A DNA stretch of 41,169 nucleotides from Virgisporangium aurantiacum. GTDB taxonomy: Bacteria; Actinomycetota; Actinomycetes; Mycobacteriales; Micromonosporaceae. The notes beneath the pieces are model-generated. The model had not been told where the DNA came from. It searched no databases and was given only the letters and a program-made list of their open reading frames with translations. This document shows positions 1-8,139 of the stretch, piece by piece. The stretch covers positions 1 through 41,169 of the forward strand of contig NZ_BOPG01000093.1 of the NCBI RefSeq assembly GCF_016863635.1, given 5' to 3'. The number at the start of each line of letters is the position of its first letter. Positions within the stretch are counted from its first letter, which is position 1. The position numbers were made by a program, and so were the translations under genes.

Positions 1-759
1 TACCGGGCCTGCACCGACGGAACCGCGCGAGCCGTCGCGGACTTCGAGTTCGCCTACGCCCGCAGGCAGACCCGGATCGGCATGCGCACGCTGGCCCGGT
101 CACCGTTCCTGACGCCGCACGGCCACACGTTCGCCGAAGAGCTCGCCCGCAAGGTCTATGCCCTCCAGGCGGACCCCGTCCCGGCCGCAGCCGCCCACGC
201 GGCGTGGGCGATCGCGATGGACCACCAGTCGACCTGGCGGATCCGGCATCTGCACCCCGACGGCGACGCGGTCGGCCGCCTCGCCGAGGCCTTCGTCGTC
301 CGGGCCGCGGCCCGGACGGTCCGCGCGGTGAGCTACACCATCGCGGCCGACGAGGACCGCCACTGGTACCACGGCCGCCTCGCCCTGCACCGGATCGGGC
401 AGTTGGCTCCGCAACGGCTTCGCGCGGTGGCCGCCGGCGCATTGCCGGTACCGCCGAATTGGGGCGTGACACGCGCCGACGTCGCCTTCGCGGTCGGTGA
501 CAGCGTCCGGGCGGAAGCGGCATTCCGCGCGATGATCACGAGCGACCCCGTCAACATCCACGCCTGGAGCGGGTTGGTCCTGTGCGCGGCGGCGAACCGC
601 TCGACCCCGGCGTGGCGGACGCTCGTGCGACGACCCGAGCTGGTGCGGGCCATCTACCTCCACGCCCGGCGACACCGCCGGTCGGCCGCATCACCGATAG
701 ACGTCGCCGAATGGCTTCGCCACGCGGGCGGCATCGCCACCCGTCCGGCCACGTCGTAA
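1..759 (+). CDS. HEXXH-type peptide beta-hydroxylase, C-terminal part (fxs RiPP maturation)
   Basis: The frame is open from the first base, so the N-terminus with the HEXXH metal site lies outside the window; about 250 residues are visible and the first internal Met is at position 82. The visible part reads ADFEFAYARRQT, then a helical stretch with DPVP and WRIRHLHPD, then a TPR-like end (AEAAFRAMITSDPVNIHAWSGL) and PELVRAIY. This order matches the C-terminal half of the aKG-HExxH peptide beta-hydroxylase domain, found alone or fused to FxsB-type radical SAM/SPASM maturases of FxSxx-COOH cyclophane RiPPs. The family assignment rests on pattern recall because the catalytic motif is not present. 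It converges on the FxsT-like gene with 15 nt between the stop codons, which supports an fxs locus. Whether a radical SAM domain precedes it cannot be told. Confidence 0.7.
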   Translation, partial: YRACTDGTARAVADFEFAYARRQTRIGMRTLARSPFLTPHGHTFAEELARKVYALQADPVPAAAAHAAWAIAMDHQSTWRIRHLHPDGDAVGRLAEAFVVRAAARTVRAVSYTIAADEDRHWYHGRLALHRIGQLAPQRLRAVAAGALPVPPNWGVTRADVAFAVGDSVRAEAAFRAMITSDPVNIHAWSGLVLCAAANRSTPAWRTLVRRPELVRAIYLHARRHRRSAASPIDVAEWLRHAGGIATRPATS

Positions 760-768
760 TCGTCGTAA

Positions 769-783
769 CCGCTGTTACAGCGG
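769..783. terminator. Short hairpin between convergent genes
   Basis: CCGCTG-TTA-CAGCGG is a perfect 6-bp stem with a 3-nt loop. The loop is the stop codon of the minus-strand FxsT-like gene, and the plus-strand gene stops 10 nt before it. There is no T-tract. It could be a weak bidirectional terminator or chance. Confidence 0.35.
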
Positions 784-3700
784 CATCGGGTCGATGTCGC
801 AGTCGGCGCGCAGGCTCTTCAGCGCGTTCAGCGTTGCCGGGTGCTGGTCGCCGAGCGACCGCCGGAAGCGCGCCATGTTGTCGGCGTGCAGCAGGTCGGC
901 TTCCTGCTCTCGACCGAGCGCCCGCAGATCGAGCGCCAAGTTGACGCCGACGGCCAGCGTCGACGGGTGCTCGACCCCGAGGATCCGCTCCGACCGGGCG
1001 AGCGTGTCGGTGTCGTGGTCGAACGCCGCCTGCGCGTCGCCCATCGCGAACAGGTCGCTGGCCAGGTTCGTCGCGCAGGTCAGCGTGGACGGGTGATCGG
1101 CACCCAACTGCTCGTTCAGCGCGTCGAGCGACTCCCGGTCAGACCGGTAGGCGCGCTGCGCGTCACCGAGCTGACGGACGACGATCGCGAGGTTCACCTG
1201 GGCGGCAACCGTGTGCGGATGCTGCTCGCCCAAGGTGGATCGGTACCGCTGCAGCGTTTCCTCGCCGAGCGTCCGTGCCTCGTCGAGGTTTCCGGCATGG
1301 CGCTGGTCGATCGCCAGGTTGAGGCTCGCCGACATCGTGTCGGGATAGTCGTCGCCGTAACGCCGCCGGTACCGCTCGACCGTGTCCAGCGACAGCTCGA
1401 GCGCCCCGGTGTGGTCACCGGCCTTGCGCCGGGCCACCGCCAGGTTCCGGCTCGCCCGCATCACCGTCGGGTTGTCCGGATACTGGAACGCGGTGAGGCT
1501 GCGCTCGAGCGCCTCTCCCTGCTGCCGGCTGGCCTTCACGAATTCGCCGGACTCACGGGTGTCGATGATGAGATTGTTCAGCGTCAGCAGGGTGTCGGAG
1601 TCGTCGCTTCCGAGCACCTCCTGGCGGCGGCTGTGCGTCTTCTGGTCCAACTCGGCCGCCCGCTTGAACTCACCGGTCAACCGCAGGCTGACCCCGAGGC
1701 TGTTCGCGGCGCGCAGCGTTACCGGATCGTCTTCGCCGAAGAGACGGTGACAGATCGGGTGGGCGCGCTCGTCGACCTCTTTCGCTCCGGCGAAGTCACC
1801 CTGGATCCGGCGGGCATAGGCAACCATGAGCATCGCGTCGAGCGTGTTCTCGTCTTCCTCGCCGAACTGGTCCATGTACAGGTCGAGCGACCGCTCGAAG
1901 ATCTCGACCGCGGCCTTGTACCGGCCGACGACCGACCGGATCCAGCCGAGATACTTCGCGAGCTTCAACACTTCCGCGTGGCTCTCGCCAAGCTTCGCGA
2001 GCCAGTTCTTGTATGCGTTCTCGGCGAACTCCAGGCAGCCCGGGTGGTCGCCCCAGTGGAAAAGGAACTGGACGGTCTCGAACACCAGGTCCATCACGTT
2101 GGGGTCGGTCGACTCGACCGCGCCGGAGGCCTGCACGTGCGGAAGCAGCGACTGGTACACACCCCATCGGCTGTGCCGCCCGGGGCTGTGCGGGTTCGCG
2201 CTGGCCAGCAGCGCGTGTGCGCCGGCGCGCATGAGTTCGCGCTGCGACTCGTCCATCCGGCCGACGATCACCGTCTGGATGAGGCGGTGGATCTGCAGGG
2301 TGTTGTTCTGGTGATTCAGCTTGGCGAGGGCGAACCGTTGGATGTCGCGGATCGCGCGGCCCAGCTTCACCGAGTCGCGTAGCGTCTGGTCGAGCGGATC
2401 GGTGATCGGTGAGACCGCCGAGCCGCGGAAGAACTCGCGGGAGATGGGTTCGGGCGAGAAGAACGAACATACTTGCAGGAGATGCAGCGCCGACCGGTTC
2501 ACCTTGTCGAGCCGGTCGAGCGACACGTTCCAGGCCGCCGCCACGGAGTTCTTCTGGTAGTCGGGCGCCGACGTGTCGTCGAGCAGTTCGATCCGCTTCT
2601 CGTCGAGAAGGCCCAGGTACTCGTCGACCGGCATCCCGGTGGCGGCCCGCCAGGACGCCGCCTGCTCGACCGCGAGGGGAAGGTCGCCGAGTGCCTCCGC
2701 GAGCCGGTCGGCATCGTTGTCGGTCAGTTCCGGCGTGCGGTTGGTGAGGAACGCCTTGCTTTCCTCACGGGTGAAGACGTCGACCTCGAGGGCCCGCGCG
2801 ACGCCGGCCCACTCCGGGTTACGGGAGGTCACGAGAATCTTTCCGGCGCCACCGGTCGGGAAATAGGGCCGGACCTCTTCGATGGACTCGGCGTTGTCGA
2901 AGACCAGCAGCCATCGCTCGTACTCGATCTTTCCGGTGTTCAACGCGTCCTGGACGGCCGGAACGGCGCTGTTGGCCTCGGGGCTGACGTCGAGCCCGAG
3001 CCGCTGGGCCAGCTTCACCAGCGACGAGAGCACCAGGATGTTCTGCTCGGCCGAGATCCACCAGACCAGGTCGTACTCGCTGCTGTGGCGGTGGACGTAC
3101 TCGATGGCGAGTTGGGACTTCCCGACTCCGCCCATCCCGTGCAGCGCCTGCGGCAGGACTGCCGCCTCTCGGACCGTGAGCAGTTCCTTGTGCAGGCGCG
3201 AAAGCAGCTCTTCCCTACCGGTAAAGTTGGGATTACGCGGCGGGACATCGCCCCATACACGTGGCAACCTCCTGGCTGGAGGTTTCGTTGGGGCGGCGGA
3301 AACCATGTTGTCTCCCGTATCTCCCGTTTGCTCGTCGTCTGGCTGACCGTCAGATATGCCCGGCTTGTCCGATTCGCCTAGAATACCTGCTATTGGTACG
3401 TCATGAGCCGCACCCGCGCCCATGTTGATCCGATCACGTCCGTCACCCTCGGGTGGAAGGCCGTTGGCGGCATCGGGTAGAGGGTCGGACGGCAACAGCA
3501 GCTCGTCGCCCGAAACACCGAACCGCTCGATCTGTTCCTGGAGCCAGGTACGCAGGTGGCCGGCCACCGGTTCGCCGACCGACGTGGTCACCCCGGCGAC
3601 AAAAGTGAGCGCCGGTAGGCTCCGGCCCTGCCCGGGCCCGATCACCGCCAGCTGATCGAAGGCCGAGACGAGATCCGACGACTTACCCAGCACATGGGGC

Positions 3701-4119
3701 GCCACGTTCTCGACCAGTTCCTGCCAGTCGACCCGGTCATGGCCGTTGCCGGCCTGACGTATCAGTTCGCGGCACTGCCGTAGTTCGTCTTCGGGAACCA
3801 GACTGCTCAGCCCGGCCGAGTCGATCAACTGACAGGCGCGCCGGGTACCGGCCTCGTCGGGGGCCATCGTCGTCAATGCGTCGCGCAACGCCCACAACGC
3901 CGCCGGATGCTCCAGACACGCGACGACGATGTTGATGATGTGCAGCCGGGACTCGGGAAGTTCCTGCACATCGGGGTACCGCGAGAAGTCACGCCGGACC
4001 AGACTGATCAGCAGCCGCCGATTCTGGGTGGTACTCGTGATCGGAATCCGCACCAGCGCGTCGATCAAACCCTGGCTCAACTCGGTGGCCGGACCCTTTA
4101 CTCCTCCGGCCACTGTCAC
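775..4119 (-). CDS. fxsT: FxsT-like NB-ARC/TPR protein with N-terminal effector-associated domain
   Basis: 1114 residues. Residues 15-100 resemble effector-associated domain 2 (LIDALVRIP..., then VVACLEHP). Residues 110-210 look like the helical middle domain common in such proteins, followed by an acidic, Gly-rich linker to about 280. The signature RVWGDVPPRNPNFTGRE at 287-303 leads into an NB-ARC/STAND ATPase with P-loop GMGGVGKS (328-335). The C-terminal 450 residues are about ten TPR units of roughly 42 residues, repeating LG..HP.T...N. The PPRNPNFTGR signature, size and TPR tail match the FxsT family of FxSxx-COOH RiPP loci, and the convergent HEXXH gene agrees with that. The start is GTG at 4119 with GGGAG 7 nt upstream. 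Its role in fxs loci is unproven; a STAND-type sensor or scaffold is the usual view. Confidence 0.78.
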   Translation of the reverse strand: MTVAGGVKGPATELSQGLIDALVRIPITSTTQNRRLLISLVRRDFSRYPDVQELPESRLHIINIVVACLEHPAALWALRDALTTMAPDEAGTRRACQLIDSAGLSSLVPEDELRQCRELIRQAGNGHDRVDWQELVENVAPHVLGKSSDLVSAFDQLAVIGPGQGRSLPALTFVAGVTTSVGEPVAGHLRTWLQEQIERFGVSGDELLLPSDPLPDAANGLPPEGDGRDRINMGAGAAHDVPIAGILGESDKPGISDGQPDDEQTGDTGDNMVSAAPTKPPARRLPRVWGDVPPRNPNFTGREELLSRLHKELLTVREAAVLPQALHGMGGVGKSQLAIEYVHRHSSEYDLVWWISAEQNILVLSSLVKLAQRLGLDVSPEANSAVPAVQDALNTGKIEYERWLLVFDNAESIEEVRPYFPTGGAGKILVTSRNPEWAGVARALEVDVFTREESKAFLTNRTPELTDNDADRLAEALGDLPLAVEQAASWRAATGMPVDEYLGLLDEKRIELLDDTSAPDYQKNSVAAAWNVSLDRLDKVNRSALHLLQVCSFFSPEPISREFFRGSAVSPITDPLDQTLRDSVKLGRAIRDIQRFALAKLNHQNNTLQIHRLIQTVIVGRMDESQRELMRAGAHALLASANPHSPGRHSRWGVYQSLLPHVQASGAVESTDPNVMDLVFETVQFLFHWGDHPGCLEFAENAYKNWLAKLGESHAEVLKLAKYLGWIRSVVGRYKAAVEIFERSLDLYMDQFGEEDENTLDAMLMVAYARRIQGDFAGAKEVDERAHPICHRLFGEDDPVTLRAANSLGVSLRLTGEFKRAAELDQKTHSRRQEVLGSDDSDTLLTLNNLIIDTRESGEFVKASRQQGEALERSLTAFQYPDNPTVMRASRNLAVARRKAGDHTGALELSLDTVERYRRRYGDDYPDTMSASLNLAIDQRHAGNLDEARTLGEETLQRYRSTLGEQHPHTVAAQVNLAIVVRQLGDAQRAYRSDRESLDALNEQLGADHPSTLTCATNLASDLFAMGDAQAAFDHDTDTLARSERILGVEHPSTLAVGVNLALDLRALGREQEADLLHADNMARFRRSLGDQHPATLNALKSLRADCDIDPMPL

Positions 4120-4585
4120 TGGGGTACTCCCGTCATCGCACGTCCAGAACTGTCGATGCTCGAATCAAGGTGCACGGCATGCCGACCGGCCACCCGGCCT
4201 ATCCATTCAACCGTAACTTCGCGCTCCAACATAGATGCGGACACATAGCCGCTCCGCGTGGATGCGAGGCAGCAAGCTATTATCCGGCCGGGTGACGACC
4301 CCCGTGCACCCTCGCCGGATCACGGCGCCGGGGCAACCGGAGCACCTTAACACTCCGATATTGCAATCTCACCCCGCGCCGCGATCGCGAACAGCTCCGT
4401 TAGGCGATCACAAAATCCCCAGGTCAATGGACAAATAAGAGCTATTTCCAATCAGTCCCGTCCGGATCTCGATCGAGTAACCAGCGGATTCACAGACCAC
4501 CGGGTTCAAAACGGTTTGGCAACAGTTCGTGGGCAGACGGCCCGCACGGACCGTCCACTCGACCACGAATCACTGACGCATCGGG
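4120..4585. other. 466-nt intergenic region upstream of fxsT-like gene
   Basis: No convincing gene is present on either strand, including no small ORF ending in an FxSxx-COOH motif, so the fxs precursor is not here. The stretch is visibly richer in A+T than the rest of the window, mainly at 4340-4510. It should hold the fxsT promoter, but I cannot place a good -35/-10 pair. GCGATCGC at 4381-4388 and GCGATC at 4404-4409 form a small repeat of unknown meaning. It may mark the boundary of a transferred segment. Confidence 0.5.
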
Positions 4586-6838
4586 CTACCGCTCCCTGGT
4601 CGCGGGCGCCGCCGGCGGGGCCGGTTCGATCGGAAAGTTCTGGTCGAACACGTTGTCCGGGTCGTACTTCCGCTTGAGCCTCCGCAGCCGGGCCAGCGTC
4701 TCGCCGGGGAAGGCGTCGTGAATGCGCTCCGGTCGGGTATCGGTCTCGAAGCTCAGGTATAGACCATCGAGGTGCGGGCGCAACTCGTCCCAATGGGCGT
4801 TGAACGCGGCCTTCCGGCCGCCCACCGAGCTGACGTTGAAGTTGGCCGCGCGGTGGGCGAAGGCGGTTGCCGACGGATCGACGTCGTTCACCGCACCGCC
4901 CACGGCCCGGATCGCCACCCACGGCGCCACGCCGGAGAACAGGCCCGCGCCGAGGAGCTCACCCACCTCCGACGAGAGCGAAGCGGCGAAGCCGTTGCTG
5001 ATCAGCGGGTTCGTCTGCCCACCGGTGTGCGGGCTGTCCTGCGGCGCCACGATCGCCGCGTACGGAACCAGTTGGGCCTGCTGGTCGAGCACCGGGCCGA
5101 TCTGCAGGAACGGCGTCAGCGCGGTGGCGGCGGCGTCCGTGTCGGCGCCGGCGTAGACGATGATCGCCCGCGCGATCGGGGCGGCGCCGCCGGGCTGGGC
5201 GAACAGGTACAGGAAGCTGGTCAGTTCCCGCTCTGCCGCCGCCACCAGCGAACCCCAGCGGGTCACCAGGCCGGCCGTGTCGGTGGCGTCGAAGACCATC
5301 GTGGCGTAGACGACCTCACGCAGCGGATACGCGGTCAACTCCAGCGCGGTCGCGATCCCCATGTTCGCGCCGGCGCCACGCACCGCCCACAACAGGTCGG
5401 CGGCGGCATCCATGTCGGCGGGGACGATGCCGCCGTCGGCGAGCACCACCTCGGCGGCGGTGATGTGGTCGAGCGTCAGGCCGTACCGCCGGCCCAGGAA
5501 GCCGATCCCGCCCGCCGTGGCCAGGCCGCCGACGCCGACGTCGCCGTAGTCGCCGGAGCTCATCGCCAGCCCGTGCGGATGCAGGGCGGCGGCGACGTCG
5601 CCCCACCGCGCGCCCGGCCCGACCCGGAACAGCCCGGTCGACGGGTCGAGCACCTCGACCCGGTTCAGCTTCCCCAGGTCGATGACGATCCCACCGTCGT
5701 TCGTCGACCGGCCGCTGATCCCGTGCCCGCCACTGCGGATCGCCAGCGGGACGTCCTGCTTCCGGGCGAACGCCAGCGCCTCCGCGACCTCCTCGGCACC
5801 GTTCGGCCGCAGGATCAGCCCCGGCGACCCGGTACGCATGTACGTCGAACGGAAGCGGGGGTACGCCTTGTCACCCGGCTCGACCGCCGACGCCCGCAGC
5901 GACGACGGAACGGCGTCGTAGTCGATGCGCTCACGCCGGGCCGCCAGCACTTTTGGGCCGCGCACCACCTCCGACGGCGACGACGGCAAGGCACCCCGCT
6001 CCCGGGCCACCGCTTCGCGCAGCGCCGGCGCCACCTCGGCACCCCACCGCGAGATCTCCGCCGGATCGTCGCTGGCGAGAATGAACGTGCTCACCCCGTT
6101 CTCCAGGGCCAACTCCACCAGCTGCTCCTGCGGAGTGTCGGGGCTCACGTTCAGCAGCCGCCGGATCTCCCGGGGATCGCGGCCGGCGGCGGACGCGGAC
6201 TCGTCGATGACGGCGTTGCCGCGCGCCAGGTCGCCATCCTGAAGGTAGAACAGGCTGGGCAGCCACCCGTCGGCCTTCGCGCCGATCAGGCGCAGCATCT
6301 TCGGCTTCAGCGCACCGAGCCAGATCTGCACGTCGTGCGCGGGCGCGGGGCCGCGCTTGGCACCCTGCACCCGGTAGTGGTTCCCGGCGACGCGCACCCC
6401 GCCGCGCTCATCGGCGTCCCATATTGCTCTTATCACGTCGATCGCTTCGCTCAGTGCCTCGACGGCCTCGCCGGGCGTGCGCCGCGGCCCGCCCATGGCG
6501 GCCACCGGATCCCAGAAGCCGCCCGCGCCGAGCCCGAGTTCGAACCGGCCGCCGGAGAGGAGGTCGAGCGACGCCGCGGCTCGGGCCAGCACCGCCGGCT
6601 GCCGCAGCGGCAGGTTGAGCACGTTCCCGGAGACCTTCACCCGCGACGTCTGAGCGGCGACCCAGGTGAGCAGCGTCCAGGTGTCGAGGTGCGCGGGCTG
6701 GTACGGATGATCCTGGAACGTCACGAGGTCGAGGCCGACGTCTTCGGTGTGCCGCGCCAGGGCGACGACCTGGTCGGGACGCTGGTTCTGCGGCGTGAGG
6801 AACGTGCCGAACGTCAGCTCGTGTCCGTAATCCGCCAT
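4586..6838 (-). CDS. Fusion of LLM-class flavin/F420 oxidoreductase and BBE-type FAD oxidase
   Basis: 750 residues in two enzymes. Residues 1-285 form a luciferase-like (LLM) TIM barrel: FGTFLTPQNQRPDQVV at the N-terminus, RFELGLGAGGFWDPV at 98-112 and VQIWLGALKPKMLRL at 170-184. Residues 325-750 form a VAO/PCMH FAD-linked oxidase: RSGGHGISGRS at 368-378 with His372 as the probable covalent flavin attachment, VGVGG at 434-438, and the C-terminal berberine-bridge element DPDNVFDQNFPI. The Cys that gives a second flavin bond in bicovalent members is replaced by Tyr (around 431), so single attachment is expected. The substrate is unknown. One polypeptide would carry a flavin/F420-dependent monooxygenase or reductase and an oxidase that makes H2O2. 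The HxlR gene 45 nt upstream on the same strand is the likely regulator. The ATG at 6838 has a purine-rich GGGAGTAGGA upstream. Confidence 0.88.
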   Translation of the reverse strand: MADYGHELTFGTFLTPQNQRPDQVVALARHTEDVGLDLVTFQDHPYQPAHLDTWTLLTWVAAQTSRVKVSGNVLNLPLRQPAVLARAAASLDLLSGGRFELGLGAGGFWDPVAAMGGPRRTPGEAVEALSEAIDVIRAIWDADERGGVRVAGNHYRVQGAKRGPAPAHDVQIWLGALKPKMLRLIGAKADGWLPSLFYLQDGDLARGNAVIDESASAAGRDPREIRRLLNVSPDTPQEQLVELALENGVSTFILASDDPAEISRWGAEVAPALREAVARERGALPSSPSEVVRGPKVLAARRERIDYDAVPSSLRASAVEPGDKAYPRFRSTYMRTGSPGLILRPNGAEEVAEALAFARKQDVPLAIRSGGHGISGRSTNDGGIVIDLGKLNRVEVLDPSTGLFRVGPGARWGDVAAALHPHGLAMSSGDYGDVGVGGLATAGGIGFLGRRYGLTLDHITAAEVVLADGGIVPADMDAAADLLWAVRGAGANMGIATALELTAYPLREVVYATMVFDATDTAGLVTRWGSLVAAAERELTSFLYLFAQPGGAAPIARAIIVYAGADTDAAATALTPFLQIGPVLDQQAQLVPYAAIVAPQDSPHTGGQTNPLISNGFAASLSSEVGELLGAGLFSGVAPWVAIRAVGGAVNDVDPSATAFAHRAANFNVSSVGGRKAAFNAHWDELRPHLDGLYLSFETDTRPERIHDAFPGETLARLRRLKRKYDPDNVFDQNFPIEPAPPAAPATRER

Positions 6839-6865
6839 GACATCCTACTCCCATTTTCGAAGTGA

Positions 6866-6880
6866 CTACGCCAAGCGTAG
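6866..6880. promoter_or_regulatory. Inverted repeat between HxlR and LLM-oxidase genes
   Basis: CTACGC-CAA-GCGTAG is a perfect 6-bp inverted repeat. A further CTACG lies at 6884-6888, and two more CTACG copies (7231-7235 and 7249-7253) lie before the HxlR gene. It is a candidate HxlR operator. Confidence 0.45.
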
Positions 6881-6883
6881 CAA

Positions 6884-7228
6884 CTACGAAAGATGTTTTC
6901 CGGACCACTGGGCGATCTGCTCCAGCGCCGGCATCAGCGCCTGCCCCGTCGATGTCAGCTCGTACGAGACCGACACCGGCGGACCCTGCTCGACCGCCCG
7001 GGTGATCAGCCCGGCCCCGGCGAGTTCGGCGAGCCGGTCGCTGAGCACCGAGTCGGAGATGCGGCCGATCGTGCGGGACAGGTCGCGGAAACCGGTGGGC
7101 CCGGCACCGAGCACGGCCAGGATCACCGCGTTCCACCGCTTGCCGAGAAACGTGAACGCGCGCGCCAACGACTCGTCTCCGCGCAGGCAGGCCTCCGAGA
7201 CCTTCGGTACCTTCCGGGTCGCAGCCAT
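6884..7228 (-). CDS. HxlR-family transcriptional regulator
   Basis: 114 residues, normal HxlR length. It shows the family pattern CLRGDESLARAFTFLGKRWNAVILAVL, the winged-helix core GFRDLSRTIGRISDSVLSDRLAEL, and the wing VSVSYELTSTGQALMPAL. The single Cys near residue 14 is where many redox- or electrophile-sensing HxlR proteins (for example HypR, YodB) carry their sensor Cys, so thiol sensing is possible but inferred. TAGTGT at 7236-7241 (minus strand) sits 7 nt before the ATG, suggesting a leaderless mRNA. It reads into the LLM-oxidase gene and is divergent from the kinase-like gene at 7267. Confidence 0.9.
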   Translation of the reverse strand: MAATRKVPKVSEACLRGDESLARAFTFLGKRWNAVILAVLGAGPTGFRDLSRTIGRISDSVLSDRLAELAGAGLITRAVEQGPPVSVSYELTSTGQALMPALEQIAQWSGKHLS

Positions 7229-7266
7229 GTCTACGACACTACTAGCCGCTACGAGGATCGAAGCTC

Positions 7267-8139
7267 ATGCACCCAGATCAGGTGGACGTCACCGAGGCGA
7301 CGGCGCGCACGCTCGTCACCGAGCAGTTTCCGCAGTGGCGGAACCTGTCCGTGCGCCGGATCGCCGCGAGCGGAACGGTCAACGCGATCTTCCGCATCGG
7401 CGATTCGCTCGTGGCGCGATTCCCGCTGCAGCCGGGCGATCCCGGCGCCGTCGCGCGGGAGGCCCGCGCGGCGAAGGAGATTCTCGGCCGCACCCGGTTC
7501 CCGACGCCGGAGCCCGTCGCGCTGGGCCGGCCCGGCCACGGCTACCCGATGCCGTGGTCGGTGCAGACGTGGCTACCCGGAACGCCCGCCACCGACGTCG
7601 ATGCCGCGTCGGTACCGTTCGCGCTCGACCTGGCCGAGTTCATCCGCGGCGTCCGCGCGATCGACCCCCGCGGCCGCACGTTCACCGGCACCGGCCGCGG
7701 CGGCACGCTCCGTTCGCACGACGCCTGGATGGCCACCTGCATCGAAAAGAGCGAAGATCTATTGGACGCACGTGAGCTGCGCCGATCGTGGGCGCGCTAC
7801 CGGGAGCTTCCCCCGAACCGTCTAGCTGTCATGAACCATGGCGACCTCATCCCCGGCAACGTGCTCGTCGCCGACGGGCGGCTCACCGGCGTGCTCGACG
7901 TCGGCGGGCTGACGGCGGCCGACCCCGCGCTCGACCTCGTCGCGGCCTGGCACCTCCTCGACGAGGGCCCGCGCGCGGCGTTCCGGGCCGACCTCGGTTG
8001 CGACGACGCCGAGTGGGAACGCGGCAAGGCGTGGGCGTTCCAGCAGGCGATGGGGCTGGTCTGGTACTACGTCGAGAGCAATCCGCCGATGAGCCGCACC
8101 GGCCGCCGCACGCTGGAGCGGATCCTGCGGGATGGGTAG
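7267..8139 (+). CDS. Aminoglycoside-phosphotransferase-family kinase
   Basis: 290 residues with the APH/choline-kinase fold. The Brenner motif is HGDLIPGN at 191-198 (catalytic Asp193, Mg-binding Asn198), and VLDVGG at 209-214 supplies the metal-binding Asp211. The N-lobe shows ASGTVNAIFRIGDSLVARFP with the ATP-contacting Ala/Arg region. Members phosphorylate aminoglycosides, other antibiotics or small sugars and alcohols. Nothing identifies the substrate here, and a resistance role should not be assumed. GAGGA lies about 10 nt before the ATG. Its last codons overlap the next gene by 8 bp, so the two are co-transcribed. Confidence 0.85.
   Translation: MHPDQVDVTEATARTLVTEQFPQWRNLSVRRIAASGTVNAIFRIGDSLVARFPLQPGDPGAVAREARAAKEILGRTRFPTPEPVALGRPGHGYPMPWSVQTWLPGTPATDVDAASVPFALDLAEFIRGVRAIDPRGRTFTGTGRGGTLRSHDAWMATCIEKSEDLLDARELRRSWARYRELPPNRLAVMNHGDLIPGNVLVADGRLTGVLDVGGLTAADPALDLVAAWHLLDEGPRAAFRADLGCDDAEWERGKAWAFQQAMGLVWYYVESNPPMSRTGRRTLERILRDG

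Noticed and set aside
841..2382. Long plus-strand open frame (513 codons) opposite the FxsT-like gene
   Set aside because: Arg/Val/Gln-rich composition without domain patterns. It is a shadow of the high-GC gene on the other strand.
4120..4585. Possible fxsA precursor peptide gene in the intergenic gap
   Set aside because: No short frame on either strand ends with an FxSxx pattern or has a ribosome site.
4772..6865. Plus-strand open frame of about 700 codons opposite the LLM-oxidase fusion
   Set aside because: Gly/Arg/His-rich low-complexity translation with no fold signature; the minus-strand protein is clearly real.
7267..8139. Specific aminoglycoside resistance gene
   Set aside because: Only the general APH fold is visible; the family covers many substrates and nothing in context points to resistance.
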